Made by a program: the position numbers and the translations under genes
Assembly (NCBI GenBank): GCA_025360225.1
Contig: JANYCN010000046.1
Coordinates: 1 to 50,767, forward strand
DNA length: 50,767 nucleotides
Origin: Actinomycetes bacterium
GTDB lineage: Bacteria; Actinomycetota; Thermoleophilia; Gaiellales; F1-60-MAGs149
Direction: 5' to 3'
In this document: positions 32,497-44,283 of the stretch, in pieces
Position numbering within the stretch: the stretch's first letter is position 1
Layout of the letters: the number at the start of each line of letters is the position of its first letter
The notes under the pieces: generated by a model
Databases searched by the model: none
The model's input: only the letters and a program-made list of their open reading frames with translations
What the model was told of the DNA's origin: nothing

Positions 32497-34430
32497 GCGA
32501 TCACGACGGTGGTGATCAGGCCAAGTCGAGCGTCGCGGCGCTGACGCTCGGCGCGCTCGGCGTCGTGTTCGGCGACATCGGCACGAGCCCGCTCTACTCC
32601 GTGCAGACGGTGTTCCTCTCCGAGAAGGGCCTGCATCCGACGCCCGCCAACGTGTACGGGATGCTGTCGCTCGTCTTCTGGAGCCTCACGATCATCGTGT
32701 CGCTGAAGTACGTGACGTTCATCATGCAGGCCGGCAACAAGGGCGAGGGCGGCATCATGGCCCTGATCGCGCTCGTCTCCGGCGCGCGGCTCCGCACCGC
32801 TCGGGGAAAGCTCGGGCTGCTCGCGCTCGGCATCTTCGGCGCGTCACTGTTCTACGGCGACGGGATGATCACCCCCGCGATCTCCGTGCTCTCCGCCGTC
32901 GAGGGACTAGAGACACCGGCGCCGAGCCTGAAGCGCTTCGTGTTACCGATCGCGATCGTCGTGTTGATCATCCTGTTCGTGATCCAGCGGTTCGGCACGG
33001 GCACCGTCGGCGCGCTCTTTGGGCCGGTGATGGGCGTCTGGTTCGTCGTGCTCAGCATCCTCGGCATCAACCAGATTCGCCATCATCCCGGCGTCATCCG
33101 CGGCCTATCGCCGACGTACGCCGTGCAGTTCTTCATCGACAACCGGCTGACCGGGTTCCTCGCCCTCGGTGCGGTGGTCCTCGCTGTCACCGGAGCTGAG
33201 GCGCTCTACGCGGACATGGGCCACTTCGGTCGTCCCGCGATCAAGCGGTCGTGGTTCGGGCTCGTCCTGCCCGCCCTGTTTCTCAACTACATGGGCCAGG
33301 GCGCGTACATCCTGACGAACAACCAGCTCTCGATCAACCAGATCGCCCACAACGACGACAAGGTCAACCCGTTCGGCTCGTTCAACCCGTTCTTCGAGAC
33401 CGTGCCGTCCTGGGGCCAGATCCCGATGGTGATGCTCGCGACGCTCGCGACGGTGATCGCGAGCCAGGCGGTGATCTCCGGCGCGTTCTCGGTCACCCGA
33501 CAAGCCGTGCAGCTCGGCTACCTGCCGCGCTTGACGTTGCGCCACACCTCGGCGAAGGAGATGGGGCAGGTCTACGTGCCGGCCGTGAACTGGTTCCTGT
33601 TCGTTGCCGTCCTCGCGCTCGTTGTCGGGTTCCGCTCGTCGGCGGCGCTCGCGTCCGCGTACGGGATCGCCGTTACGGGGACGCTCGCGATCGACACGAT
33701 CCTGTTCTTCGTCGTCGTCCGGGCGCTGTGGCGACGGCCGCGCTGGCTGGCGGTGGTGGGTGCCGTCGGCTTCCTCGTGGTCGATCTTGGCTTCTTCTCC
33801 GCCAACACGACGAAGGTGGCGAGCGGTGGCTGGTTCCCGCTCGTCGTGGCCGCCGTCGTGTTCACGACGCTGATGACCTGGCGACGCGGCCGCGACATCG
33901 TCTCAGCGGAGATGCGGCGCTCAGAGGTGCCGATCGGCGACTATCTCGCGTCACTTGAGTCGTCGCCGCCGCTGCGCGTGCCCGGCACGGCGGTGTTCCT
34001 CACCGCGAGCGGTGGCGGAACGCCGCGAGCGCTGCTGCACAACGTCCAGCACAACAAGGTGCTGCACGAGCACGTCGTGCTGTTCACCGCCACGACCCTC
34101 GGCGTGCCGCACGTCCCCGCCGAGGAGCGCATCACCACCGAGGCGCTCTGGCCCGGCGTCACCCGCGTGAACGCGTCCTACGGCTTCCAGGATGTTCCTG
34201 ACGTTCCCGTCGCGCTCGCGCAGGCAAGGAGCCTCGGGCTCGCGCTCGAGATCGAGGAGGCCTCCTACTTCCTCAACCACGTGCGGATCGTGCCGGTTGG
34301 GGACTCCGGGCTCGCGGCGTGGCGCAAGCGCCTGTTCACCGTGATCAGCCGCAACGCCACGAACGCCGCCTCGTTCTTCGGCCTGCCCGCCGACCAGGTC
34401 GTCGAGCTCGGCACGCAGATCGAGATCTGA
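32493..34430 (+). CDS. kup: Kup-family potassium uptake transporter
   Basis: A 645-residue Kup/HAK/KUP protein, with about 12 helices and a C-terminal cytoplasmic domain of about 180 residues. Conserved are LGVVFGDIGTSPLYSVQTVF, LKYVTFIMQAGNKGEGGIMAL, FYGDGMITPAISVLSAVEGL, GAEALYADMGHFGRPAIK, and NYMGQGAYIL. It imports potassium, probably with protons. GTG 32493 overlaps the deacetylase stop by four bases, an unexpected partner; the coupling may be only positional. It is the last gene of this run. Confidence 0.94.
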   Translation: MSDHDGGDQAKSSVAALTLGALGVVFGDIGTSPLYSVQTVFLSEKGLHPTPANVYGMLSLVFWSLTIIVSLKYVTFIMQAGNKGEGGIMALIALVSGARLRTARGKLGLLALGIFGASLFYGDGMITPAISVLSAVEGLETPAPSLKRFVLPIAIVVLIILFVIQRFGTGTVGALFGPVMGVWFVVLSILGINQIRHHPGVIRGLSPTYAVQFFIDNRLTGFLALGAVVLAVTGAEALYADMGHFGRPAIKRSWFGLVLPALFLNYMGQGAYILTNNQLSINQIAHNDDKVNPFGSFNPFFETVPSWGQIPMVMLATLATVIASQAVISGAFSVTRQAVQLGYLPRLTLRHTSAKEMGQVYVPAVNWFLFVAVLALVVGFRSSAALASAYGIAVTGTLAIDTILFFVVVRALWRRPRWLAVVGAVGFLVVDLGFFSANTTKVASGGWFPLVVAAVVFTTLMTWRRGRDIVSAEMRRSEVPIGDYLASLESSPPLRVPGTAVFLTASGGGTPRALLHNVQHNKVLHEHVVLFTATTLGVPHVPAEERITTEALWPGVTRVNASYGFQDVPDVPVALAQARSLGLALEIEEASYFLNHVRIVPVGDSGLAAWRKRLFTVISRNATNAASFFGLPADQVVELGTQIEI

Positions 34431-34587
34431 GCGCTCCGCGTTCCGTTCTGAGACGGTACCGTAGAAGCATGGATGGCCGACACACGGGCGTCGGCGGCTC
34501 GGCGGGGCGACCACGAGTCGGACACTCGACGGTGATGGTCGGTTGTCCAGCCTGCACGGACGCTGCTGCCGTCACGTCTGCCACGAC
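34431..34587. other. Intergenic stretch after kup; doubtful small ORF
   Basis: No gene is supported here. A palindrome ACGGTACCGT lies at 34453-34462. A plus-strand frame from ATG 34471 to 34666 encodes 65 residues with VGCPACTDAAAVTSATTYD and two later cysteines, vaguely like a zinc ribbon, but it overlaps the decayed minus-strand gene and has a poor codon pattern. No terminator hairpin was seen. Confidence 0.3.
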
Positions 34588-34818
34588 CTACGACACCGTT
34601 GGTCGCGTCGTGGGTTGCGTCGGCGAGCGCTGCGGGGTACGACGTCGGCGGCGGCCTTGTGCTTGAGGACGTCGGTAACGGCATCCGTGCCTGCCGGACG
34701 GACGACGAGTCTGGCCTCGTTCTCTCACTCCGATGACGCATTCGTCTGCTGACAGGCCGGCGTTGTCCAGACGCCGGCCGAGCTCGACGAGCGCCTCGCG
34801 GATCTCCACGGCGTCCAT
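34588..34818 (-). pseudogene. Frameshifted remnant of a small unknown gene
   Basis: From ATG 34818 the frame reads MDAVEIREALVELGRRLDNA and GLSADECVIGVRE, which looks coding. It then turns into Arg-rich out-of-frame peptide until the stop at 34588. In the adjacent frame, from about 34720, the peptide NEARLVVRPAGTDAVTDVLK continues a plausible protein (HKAAADVVP follows), so one base appears lost or gained near there. The ATG shares a base with the upstream gene stop (TGATG), indicating they were once coupled. The family is unrecognised. A sequencing error is the alternative. Confidence 0.45.
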
Positions 34819-35255
34819 CAGACGCGCCTGAGCGACTCTTCCGCCCACATGATGCCGCGGCGCTTGTAGGCGATCGGGGCACGTGCGATCGCGATCGCAC
34901 GGAAACCGGGAACGTCCGAGATGAACCAGAACGCATCGAGAAACCGCCCCGGCTCGGAGACCCAACCGGGCGCGTCGAGACCGCGACGCGCATGCTGGTC
35001 CTCGGTGATCGCCGCCAGCAACGCGTCGCATCGCTGTTCGACCATGTCCGGTCGCTCCGCGGTCGCCCTCTCGAGCTCCTCCGCGTTCACGCGTGGCAGC
35101 TGGTCGAGCAGGTCGCGAGCGGCGATCAGGGTGTCGGTGCCGGCACGCACACGTCGGGCCGCGTCGGCGACGGTGCCGATGATGCCCCCGACGACGAGCG
35201 GCGGCGTCCCGTCGTCGACCTAGCCGGTCGCGCGGATCCGATCGATCAACCCCAC
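34818..35255 (-). pseudogene. Unknown gene interrupted by TAG near its start
   Basis: The open part (GTG 35150 to 34818, 110 residues: RAGTDTLIAARDLLDQLPRV, later WVSEPGRFLDAFWFISDVPG and KRRGIMWAEESLRRV) looks coding. The same frame extends upstream without any start codon as VDDGTPPLVVGGIIGTVADA to a TAG at 35220-35222. Beyond it the frame continues with GLIDRIRATG from a GTG at 35255. The natural start thus seems separated by one amber codon. Either the gene is dead, it starts at 35150, or the TAG is an error. There is no homology I recognise. It is coupled to the frameshifted gene downstream. Confidence 0.45.
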
Positions 35256-35353
35256 ACGGGAAATCGTAGCCCGATCACGACGATGCCCGGCGGCGTCGCA
35301 CCGATCGTTGGTGCTCGCCCGCCTCGAGCTGGCCGACGACGTACGATTCGCTC

Positions 35354-37333
35354 ATGCACTCCTCCTACGCGCTCGCGTCGTCTGACTTCTCCGTTGAGCG
35401 GGCCGGCGAGTCGGCACCGCTTGACACCCTCTGGGCTGGTGGTCTGCAGACGACCGACCGGCTCGGCATCGTGCTCGCCGCGCCGATGGACGCAGCCGGC
35501 TGCTCGAACCTGATCGCCGGCACGAACACGCTGTTCTATGACCACCTACGCGCGACGCGCGGCACCGGCAACTTCTTCCGCTATGCCGAGACCTTTCTGT
35601 TCGGCATCGGCTGTGAGCCGGGCGACTTCAACCAGCTCGACGTCTGGCCGCTGCACAAGTTCGTCACCATCCTCCAGCCAACAGCGGAGGCGCTGCTCGA
35701 GCACATCAACGATCGGCGCATCACCCTCCTGGCGCTCCCGGAGACCGGCACACGCACGCGCGGGGAGGTCGTCCTGAGCACCTGGAACGCGTACTGCGAC
35801 ACGGTGCGCACCGTCATCACCTACTCGCCGCGCACCGGCAAGGCGCGAAACGCCGACGTGACGCTCGTCGGCAACCGCGTCGTCGAGAGCTACGTCGAGC
35901 AGGCGATCTTCTCGACACCCGGGATCGGCGCGGGCGAGCAGGCGCGCCTTCGCCGGCTGCGACGCAACCTCGATCGCGAGACGATGCGCCCGGCGGAGGA
36001 GTACCGCACGCTGCGCAACGCGCCGGCGGCGCGCACCCTGCTCGGCGTGACCGAGGTTCTGCCACCCGGGCACCAGGAGCTGATGCGGCGCTCGACGCCG
36101 ACCATCGTCGTGCCCGTCGAGACGCCGCTGCCGCCGATCGACGCCGCCAGCGCCCCTTTTGACGTCGCGGCGTCGGCTCCGCAGCCGCCGGCCCCGCTGA
36201 CCGACGCGCTGCTGCACACGGCCTTCGACGCGATCCAACGCCGCGCAGGTGGCGCGTTCGCGGAGTGGGAGGACTGGGAGTGGATCTCGGACTTCGGCGA
36301 CCCGATCGCCGAGCACCACGCCGTGCGTGAGGCAGTCGGCATCTGGGACGAGTCGCCGCTGAAAAAGTGGATCTTCAACGGCCCGGACGCGCTCGCCGCC
36401 GCCGACCACTGCTTCGCGAACGACATGTCGGCGCTCGAGGTCGGCCAGTGCCGGTACGGGCCGTTCGTCGACGCGTTCGGCAAGATGCTCGGTGACGGCG
36501 TCGTCTTCTATGGCGGCCCGCACGACGGTGGCGTCGTCGTTGTAACGGCGCTCTCGTCCGACATCGATCACTTCCGCCGCATCACCCGCGATCGCTTCGA
36601 CGTGCAGATCGAGGATGCGACCGCACGGTGGCCCCACCTCCAGGTGCAGGGGCCGCGCGCGCGCGATCTCCTGACCGGGATGACCGACGCTGACGTCGCG
36701 GGGCTGCGGTACTTCCGCTTCATCCCCCACGAGATCGCGATCGGTGGTGTCGAAGGCTGCTACCTCGCCCGCACCGGCTACTCCGGCGAGCTCGGCTACG
36801 AGATCTACGTGCGACCCGAGAACGCCGAGCGGCTGTGGCAGGCGCTGCTCGACCAGGGTGCTCGCGCCGGGATCCGGCCGTACGGGCTCGCGGCGGTCGA
36901 GTCGCTGCGGATCGAGGCTGGGTTGATCTTCATTGGCTACGACTACTTCGCGGGCGCCACGTCGCCGTTCCACATGAACCTCGAACGCACGGTCAACCTG
37001 ACGAAGGGCGACTTCAACGGCAAGGCGGCGCTCGTCGCCGAGCTCGACGCTGGCATCACCCACCGGATGGTCACGCTCGTCGTCGCCGGTGAGGAGGCGC
37101 CCGACTACGGCGCCGCCGTCTCCCGTCACGGGCGCGGCGTCGGCAAGCTGCTGTCACCCTCGGCCGGACGCTCGCCAACGGTCGATCGCCTGATCGGGCT
37201 CGCCTGCATCGAGATCGACCTTGCCGAGGTCGGCACGATGGTCGACGTCGCGCTTCCCGACGGTCGGCTCGTCGCAGCCGCGGTCGAGACCTACCCGATC
37301 TACGACCCGGAGAAGAAGCGGCCCCGGGGGTGA
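35354..37333 (+). CDS. GcvT-family aminomethyltransferase-like protein with unknown N-terminal domain
   Basis: A 659-residue fusion. Residues about 275-650 are a GcvT/DMGDH-C fold: FAEWEDWEWISDFGDPIAEHHAVREAVGIWDESP, LQVQGPRARDLL, CYLARTGYSGELGYEIYV, GIRPYGLAAVESLRIEAGL, and the C-terminal barrel LVAAAVETYPIYDPEKKRPRG. Such domains transfer one-carbon units to tetrahydrofolate. Residues 1-250 (DRLGIVLAAPMDAAG, FFRYAETFLFGIGCEPGDFN, WNAYCDTVRTVI) are not recognised. ATG 35354 is the first codon of a plausible frame. It is coupled by four bases to the MurI-like gene. An amine demethylase or folate-dependent role is inferred only. Confidence 0.8.
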   Translation: MHSSYALASSDFSVERAGESAPLDTLWAGGLQTTDRLGIVLAAPMDAAGCSNLIAGTNTLFYDHLRATRGTGNFFRYAETFLFGIGCEPGDFNQLDVWPLHKFVTILQPTAEALLEHINDRRITLLALPETGTRTRGEVVLSTWNAYCDTVRTVITYSPRTGKARNADVTLVGNRVVESYVEQAIFSTPGIGAGEQARLRRLRRNLDRETMRPAEEYRTLRNAPAARTLLGVTEVLPPGHQELMRRSTPTIVVPVETPLPPIDAASAPFDVAASAPQPPAPLTDALLHTAFDAIQRRAGGAFAEWEDWEWISDFGDPIAEHHAVREAVGIWDESPLKKWIFNGPDALAAADHCFANDMSALEVGQCRYGPFVDAFGKMLGDGVVFYGGPHDGGVVVVTALSSDIDHFRRITRDRFDVQIEDATARWPHLQVQGPRARDLLTGMTDADVAGLRYFRFIPHEIAIGGVEGCYLARTGYSGELGYEIYVRPENAERLWQALLDQGARAGIRPYGLAAVESLRIEAGLIFIGYDYFAGATSPFHMNLERTVNLTKGDFNGKAALVAELDAGITHRMVTLVVAGEEAPDYGAAVSRHGRGVGKLLSPSAGRSPTVDRLIGLACIEIDLAEVGTMVDVALPDGRLVAAAVETYPIYDPEKKRPRG

Positions 37334-38055
37334 GCGACCGGCCGATCGGCGTGCTCGCGGAGGGCGCCGGCGGCGCGGCAATCGCGCGCGCGATCCAGGC
37401 CCGCATGCCAGCTGAGGACGTCGTGCTGCTGATCGACGGCGCGTTTGCGCCCTACTCCCGTCGCCCGTCACAGGTGGTGGTCGATCGGGCGCCGCGGATG
37501 GTGGTCGAGCTCGTTGGGGCACGGATGAAGGCGCTCGTCGTCGCGACCCTGCAGGGCGCGGAGGATGCGCTCGCCCCGATCGCCGCAGCAGCCGGCGTGC
37601 CGGTCCTCGCGCTCGACGGAACGCTCCCGACCGCTGCCGTACGAAGCCGGGCCGGTCGAGTTGGCGCGATCTGGGCGGCTGGGACGCTGCGGGAGGACCC
37701 GTGGCTGCGGACGCACCGTTTCCTACGCGGCGGTGGCGAGGTGGTGCCAGGCGCGTGGCACGGGTTGGCCGAGGCGATTGACGCCGGCCGGCTCCCGGCT
37801 GACGCCGCTAACCAGCTCGCGATGCTGACGCAGGGCGGCGCGGACGTGATCGCCCTGCTATGCCCCTACGCGGTCGCGGCGCGCCCGGCGGTCGAGGCGG
37901 CGGCCAACGGCGCGACGATCATCGACGCCGGCGAGGTCGTCGCTGACCGGCTGCGCACGCACCTCGTGCGGACGTCCGCCCTCGTCCGTGGTCGCCGCCG
38001 CGCCGGGCGGATCCAGACGATCGCGACCGACCCCGCGCGGTCGTTCCCGACGTAG
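37330..38055 (+). CDS. MurI-like Asp/Glu racemase homologue lacking a catalytic cysteine
   Basis: A 241-residue protein with the overall pattern of glutamate racemase: IGVLAEGAGGAAIARAIQARMPAEDVVLL, LIDGAFAPYSRRPSQ, MKALVVATLQGAEDAL, and DVIALLCPYAVAARPAVE. In MurI the first motif is DSGVGG, the third is ACNTA with the first catalytic Cys, and the fourth is LGCTHYP with the second. Here the first Cys is replaced (VATLQ), GCTH has become LCPY, and the start has AEGAGG, so classical racemisation is unlikely. GTG 37330 overlaps the GcvT-like gene by four bases. Its role may be a folate- or amine-linked one. Confidence 0.65.
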   Translation: MSDRPIGVLAEGAGGAAIARAIQARMPAEDVVLLIDGAFAPYSRRPSQVVVDRAPRMVVELVGARMKALVVATLQGAEDALAPIAAAAGVPVLALDGTLPTAAVRSRAGRVGAIWAAGTLREDPWLRTHRFLRGGGEVVPGAWHGLAEAIDAGRLPADAANQLAMLTQGGADVIALLCPYAVAARPAVEAAANGATIIDAGEVVADRLRTHLVRTSALVRGRRRAGRIQTIATDPARSFPT

Positions 38056-38056
38056 C

Positions 38057-38506
38057 GTGGCGCTCGCGATCCGCACGGCCGTGATCGCCGACCTTCCCGC
38101 GCTCCGGGCGATCTTCCGCGCGGCCTCGCTCGGAAACGCCGGCGACCGGGAGGCGCTGCTCGCCCACCCGGACGCGCTCGTCCTCGATGGTGCGAACATC
38201 GCGGCCGGACGGACGCGGGTGGCCTGCCATGGCGGCGACGCGGTCGGCTTCGTGACCGTCCTCGTGGATGGAGCGTCCGCCGAGGTGGAGGACCTCTTCG
38301 TGGCGCCGGCGTCGATGCGGCAGGGCATTGCGACGGCGCTCGTCCGCGACGCCTGCGAGCGAGCCGACGCAGAGGGCGCTCGGCGGCTCGAGGTGACGGC
38401 GAACGACCACGCCCTCGCGTTCTACCTCGCGTGCGGGTTCGTCGAGGTCGGACTCGTCCGGACGGCGTTCGGCGAGGGCCGGCGGATGTGGCGGCCGGCC
38501 CCGTGA
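38057..38506 (+). CDS. GNAT-family N-acetyltransferase
   Basis: A 149-residue acetyltransferase. The start AIRTAVIADLPALRAIFRAAS is the typical GNAT N-terminus; the acetyl-CoA loop is VEDLFVAPASMRQGIATALVRDACERA (motif A, with MRQGIA standing for Q/RxxGxG/A), and the end NDHALAFYLACGFVEVGLVRTAFG is motif B. The substrate is unknown. GTG 38057 begins two bases after the MurI-like gene's stop. The gene converges on the kinase/aminotransferase fusion. Confidence 0.88.
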   Translation: MALAIRTAVIADLPALRAIFRAASLGNAGDREALLAHPDALVLDGANIAAGRTRVACHGGDAVGFVTVLVDGASAEVEDLFVAPASMRQGIATALVRDACERADAEGARRLEVTANDHALAFYLACGFVEVGLVRTAFGEGRRMWRPAP

Positions 38507-38521
38507 TCCGCCGGGCTCAGC

Positions 38522-41223
<2,702 letters not shown>

Positions 41224-41227
<4 letters not shown>

Positions 41228-42603
41228 GCGAGCTCGGTGATGGCGTCGAGGACCGCGTCGATGTCAGCGGCGTTCGTCCGCGGGTTGATCGTGCAGAGCC
41301 TGAGCACCGGACGGCCGACGAGCTCCGTGGAGGTCAGCGCGGCGATCCCAAGATCCTCGATCGCCCGCCCGATCGCCGAGTGCTGCGCGCGATCGGCACC
41401 GCGCACGGCGAACGTGACAACGCCGAGCCGGGCGGGCGTCACCAGCTCGAGCGCGTGACGCGCAACGATCGACCGCTCAGCGTGCTCCGCCAGCGTGATC
41501 CCCGCGTCGATCGCCGCCCGCAGTCCGGCGATGCCGTGCGTGCGGATCGTCAGCCACAGCTTGATCGCCCGGGCCCGCCGGGTCAGCTCGAGCGTGCGAT
41601 CGCGCAGGTCGGGGTCGCCAGCGCTCGTCACGTCGGTGAGGTACTCGGCGTCGAGGGTGAACGCCCGCTCGAGAGCGCCGGCGCGGCGAACGTACAGGAT
41701 TCCGGCGTCGTACGGCTGGAACAGCCACTTGTGGGGATCGACGGCGAGCGAGTCTGCGAGCTCGAGGCCCTTGAGGGCGATGCGTCCGGTGACGGTCAGC
41801 GCGCCCGGCGCCCCGTATGCGCCATCGACGTGGAGCCACAGACCCTCGCGTTCGGTCACCGCGGCGATCGCTGGAAGCGGGTCGACGGTACCGGTGTTCG
41901 TCGACCCGGCGGTGGCAACGACGATCGTCGGCTCCAGGCCCGCGATCCGGTCAGTCGCGATCGCGGTGGCGAGCGCCGCGACGTCGAGCCGCAGCTCGCC
42001 GTCGATCGGCACGTGACGGATCTGGCCGTCGGCGTAGCCAAGGTTGCGCAACGCACGTGGGATGCAGGAGTGCGCCTGGCTCGTCAGGTACACCATGCCG
42101 TCACCGACCGCGTGGCGCGCAGCGGCGATCGCGAGCAGGCTCGCCATCGAGCCGCCTGAGGCGATCACTCCCTCGAACGTGTCGGGCAGCCCAAGCGCTT
42201 CGCGCACCCAGGCGAGCGCGATCAGCTCGACGGACGACGGCCCGGCGCTGCCGCCCCACGACGAGGCGATCGCGTTGTGTCCGGTCGCGAGCCAGTCGCC
42301 GAGGATGCCGGCGAACGCCGCCGGGCCGGGCACGCGCGCCAGGTAGCGCGGGTGCGAGCCGTGCTGTTGCGCGACAAGTGCGACCTCTGCCAGCTGTGCG
42401 ATCGCCGTGTCGGGAGAGGAGGGATGCTCGGGTGCGGGGCCGCCGAGAAGGGCCTCCAGATCCGACCTCGTCGCACGGCCAACGGGTGGGAGGTCGCGCA
42501 GCGCGATCAGATGGTCGACCACACGGTCAACGACGACGTGCCCGAGACGACGCATCTCCACCGGATCCATGCCGAGCGGGTCGACCTGCAGGAGCGCGTC
42601 CAT
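41224..42603 (-). CDS. PLP-dependent group II amino-acid decarboxylase
   Basis: A 459-residue aromatic-L-amino-acid/tyrosine/glutamate-type decarboxylase. Seen are HPRYLARVPGPAAFAGILGDWL, the NAIASSWGGSAGPSSVEL loop, ASGGSMASLLAIAAAR, HVDGAYGAP (Asp260), and the Schiff-base lysine in AVDPHKWLFQPYD (Lys292). It converts an amino acid to an amine plus carbon dioxide. ATG 42603 is the first sensible start. It is translated just before the kinase/lyase fusion, so the amine or an amino alcohol derived from it may be the fusion's substrate, an inference. Confidence 0.9.
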
Positions 42604-42623
42604 CTGCCGGCACACTATCGGCC

Positions 42624-43724
42624 GTGCGTCCGACAACGCTCGCCTCGCTCGCCCTGACGACCGTCGCCATCCTCGGCGGCACCTGGTTGGGGTGGCACCA
42701 CGACGCGTGGCACCGTTCGTTCCGCGACACGCAGTGGTACGTCCGCCAGGCCTACGTTGACGCGGGGCGGGCGCCGGCAGAAGCAGCAGCGCTGGCGATC
42801 CGTTACCGCTGCCACGCCGATCCGACGTGCCGCAAGGACGCGGCGACCGTGTTCACGCGGCCGCCGCGCTACGCGGCAATCTTCGCCTCGCGCCCCGCCT
42901 ATCCCGCGCTGCTCACCGTCGGCCTGCGGCTCGCCGGTGACCGCGGCATCGACCTCGTCACCTTCGCGATCGCGCTGCTCGCGACGGCCGCCGCGGCCCT
43001 CGTCGCCGGGCTCGTCGGCGGTCGGTGGGCAGCACCGTTCGGGGCGATCGCCTTCGCCGCCTCGCCCGCCGGCTACTGGGCGTCGCGCGCGCTGTCGGAC
43101 GGGCTCGCGCGCGTCCTCGTCCTGACCGCGCTCGCCGGTGCGCTGCTCCTGATCGGCGGGCGCCGACCACAGCTCGGGCTCGCGGTCACCGTCGTCAGCA
43201 TCGCGCTGCTCGTCCCCGTGCGCGACTCCGACGCCGTCGCGCTCGGTGGCGCCCTCGCCGTCGCCGGCCTGCTCGGGAGTCGCGACCGGCGACTGCTCGT
43301 CGCGGGCGCCACGAGCGCCGCCCTCGCGTTCGCCGCCGTGCGGACGTTTGGCTGGCCGGGTCTGGTGGAGTCGCTCCAGGACAGCTACACCGTGCATTTC
43401 ACCCAGCCTGACGTTGTTGATCCTTGGGCACGGCTCGTGCACGGCGAGTGGCAACTGTTCCGGACGCTCATCGTGCGTCCAACGCTGATGGCGGAGCTGG
43501 CGGTGATCACGGCGGCGAGCGTCTGGGCGATCCGCCGTCGCCCCCGCATCGCGTGGCCCGCGCTGCTGGTCGGGCTCACTGGTCCCGCGAGCCTCGTCGC
43601 CCACCCAGTGGCCCCTGAGGTGTCACGGATGCTCACCTCGCTCGTCGCGCCCGGCATCGTCGCGCTCGCGCTGCTCGTGGAGTTGCTAGTCTCGTCGGTG
43701 TGGACCGCGCAGCACTCCTCCTGA
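42624..43724 (+). CDS. Multi-pass membrane protein, possibly glycosyltransferase-like
   Basis: A 366-residue protein with about eight hydrophobic helices, the first as an N-terminal signal anchor (LASLALTTVAILGGTWLGWH). The first loop has DTQWYVRQAYVDAGRAPAEAAALAIRYRC, followed by SRPAYPALLTVGLRLAG and SPAGYWASRALSDGLARVLVL, a pattern seen in GT-C type mannosyltransferase-like membrane proteins. The catalytic DD/DE motif in the first loop is not obvious. GTG 42624 diverges from the decarboxylase start by 20 bases, so both promoters share a very small space. The end overlaps the isochorismatase-like gene by 25 bases. Confidence 0.7.
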   Translation: MRPTTLASLALTTVAILGGTWLGWHHDAWHRSFRDTQWYVRQAYVDAGRAPAEAAALAIRYRCHADPTCRKDAATVFTRPPRYAAIFASRPAYPALLTVGLRLAGDRGIDLVTFAIALLATAAAALVAGLVGGRWAAPFGAIAFAASPAGYWASRALSDGLARVLVLTALAGALLLIGGRRPQLGLAVTVVSIALLVPVRDSDAVALGGALAVAGLLGSRDRRLLVAGATSAALAFAAVRTFGWPGLVESLQDSYTVHFTQPDVVDPWARLVHGEWQLFRTLIVRPTLMAELAVITAASVWAIRRRPRIAWPALLVGLTGPASLVAHPVAPEVSRMLTSLVAPGIVALALLVELLVSSVWTAQHSS

Positions 43725-44263
43725 TCGACGTCCAACGCGAGTACTTCGACCTCGCAAGCCCGCTGCACATCCCCGACGGGCCCCGGGTGCTCGACCGGCT
43801 CGTCGAGATCCTCGCGGCCGCGCGGACGGCAGGCCTGCCGGTGATCCACGTTCGCCACGAGGAGGAGTCGGGTGTTGGCGTGTTCGAGCCGGGAAGCCCG
43901 AACATCGAGATCATGGCTGACGTCGCACCGCTCGCGGGTGAGCCGATCGTGCTCAAGCACCTGCCGGGATCGTTCGATGGGACGGACCTCGAGGACATCC
44001 TCAGCGAGGTGGGCGCGCAGGCGCTGATCATCGGCGGCTTCATGACGCACATGTGCATCGACACGACGACGCGGGAGGCGCTGATTCGAGCGATCAGCGT
44101 GACGGTCCTCGCCGACGGCTCAGCGACGCGCGACCTCGAGTCGCCGCTCAGCGGCGACCTGGTGCCGCATGAGCAGGTGCACGAGTCGACGCTCGCAGCG
44201 CTCGCCGACGGGTTCGCAACCGTGCGCGAGGTGGGCGACGTGATCGCCTCGTTCCCCGTCTGA
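43700..44263 (+). CDS. Isochorismatase-like cysteine hydrolase
   Basis: A 187-residue member of the isochorismatase superfamily (nicotinamidase, N-carbamoylsarcosine amidase and relatives). ALLLIDVQREYFD carries the catalytic Asp, IVLKHLPGSFDGTDLEDIL the Lys, and GGFMTHMCIDTTTREAL the nucleophilic Cys. It hydrolyses an amide or related bond in the cytoplasm. GTG 43700 overlaps the membrane-protein gene. Given the amine and purine genes around it, an N-carbamoyl or nicotinamide-type substrate is plausible; not determined. Confidence 0.88.
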   Translation: MDRAALLLIDVQREYFDLASPLHIPDGPRVLDRLVEILAAARTAGLPVIHVRHEEESGVGVFEPGSPNIEIMADVAPLAGEPIVLKHLPGSFDGTDLEDILSEVGAQALIIGGFMTHMCIDTTTREALIRAISVTVLADGSATRDLESPLSGDLVPHEQVHESTLAALADGFATVREVGDVIASFPV

Positions 44264-44283
44264 CGCTCGACGGTCGTTCGCGC

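Noticed and set aside
35546-37129. Antisense 527-codon frame opposite the GcvT fusion
   Set aside because: Shadow frame with Arg/Val/Asp repeats and no domain; the plus strand is clearly coding.
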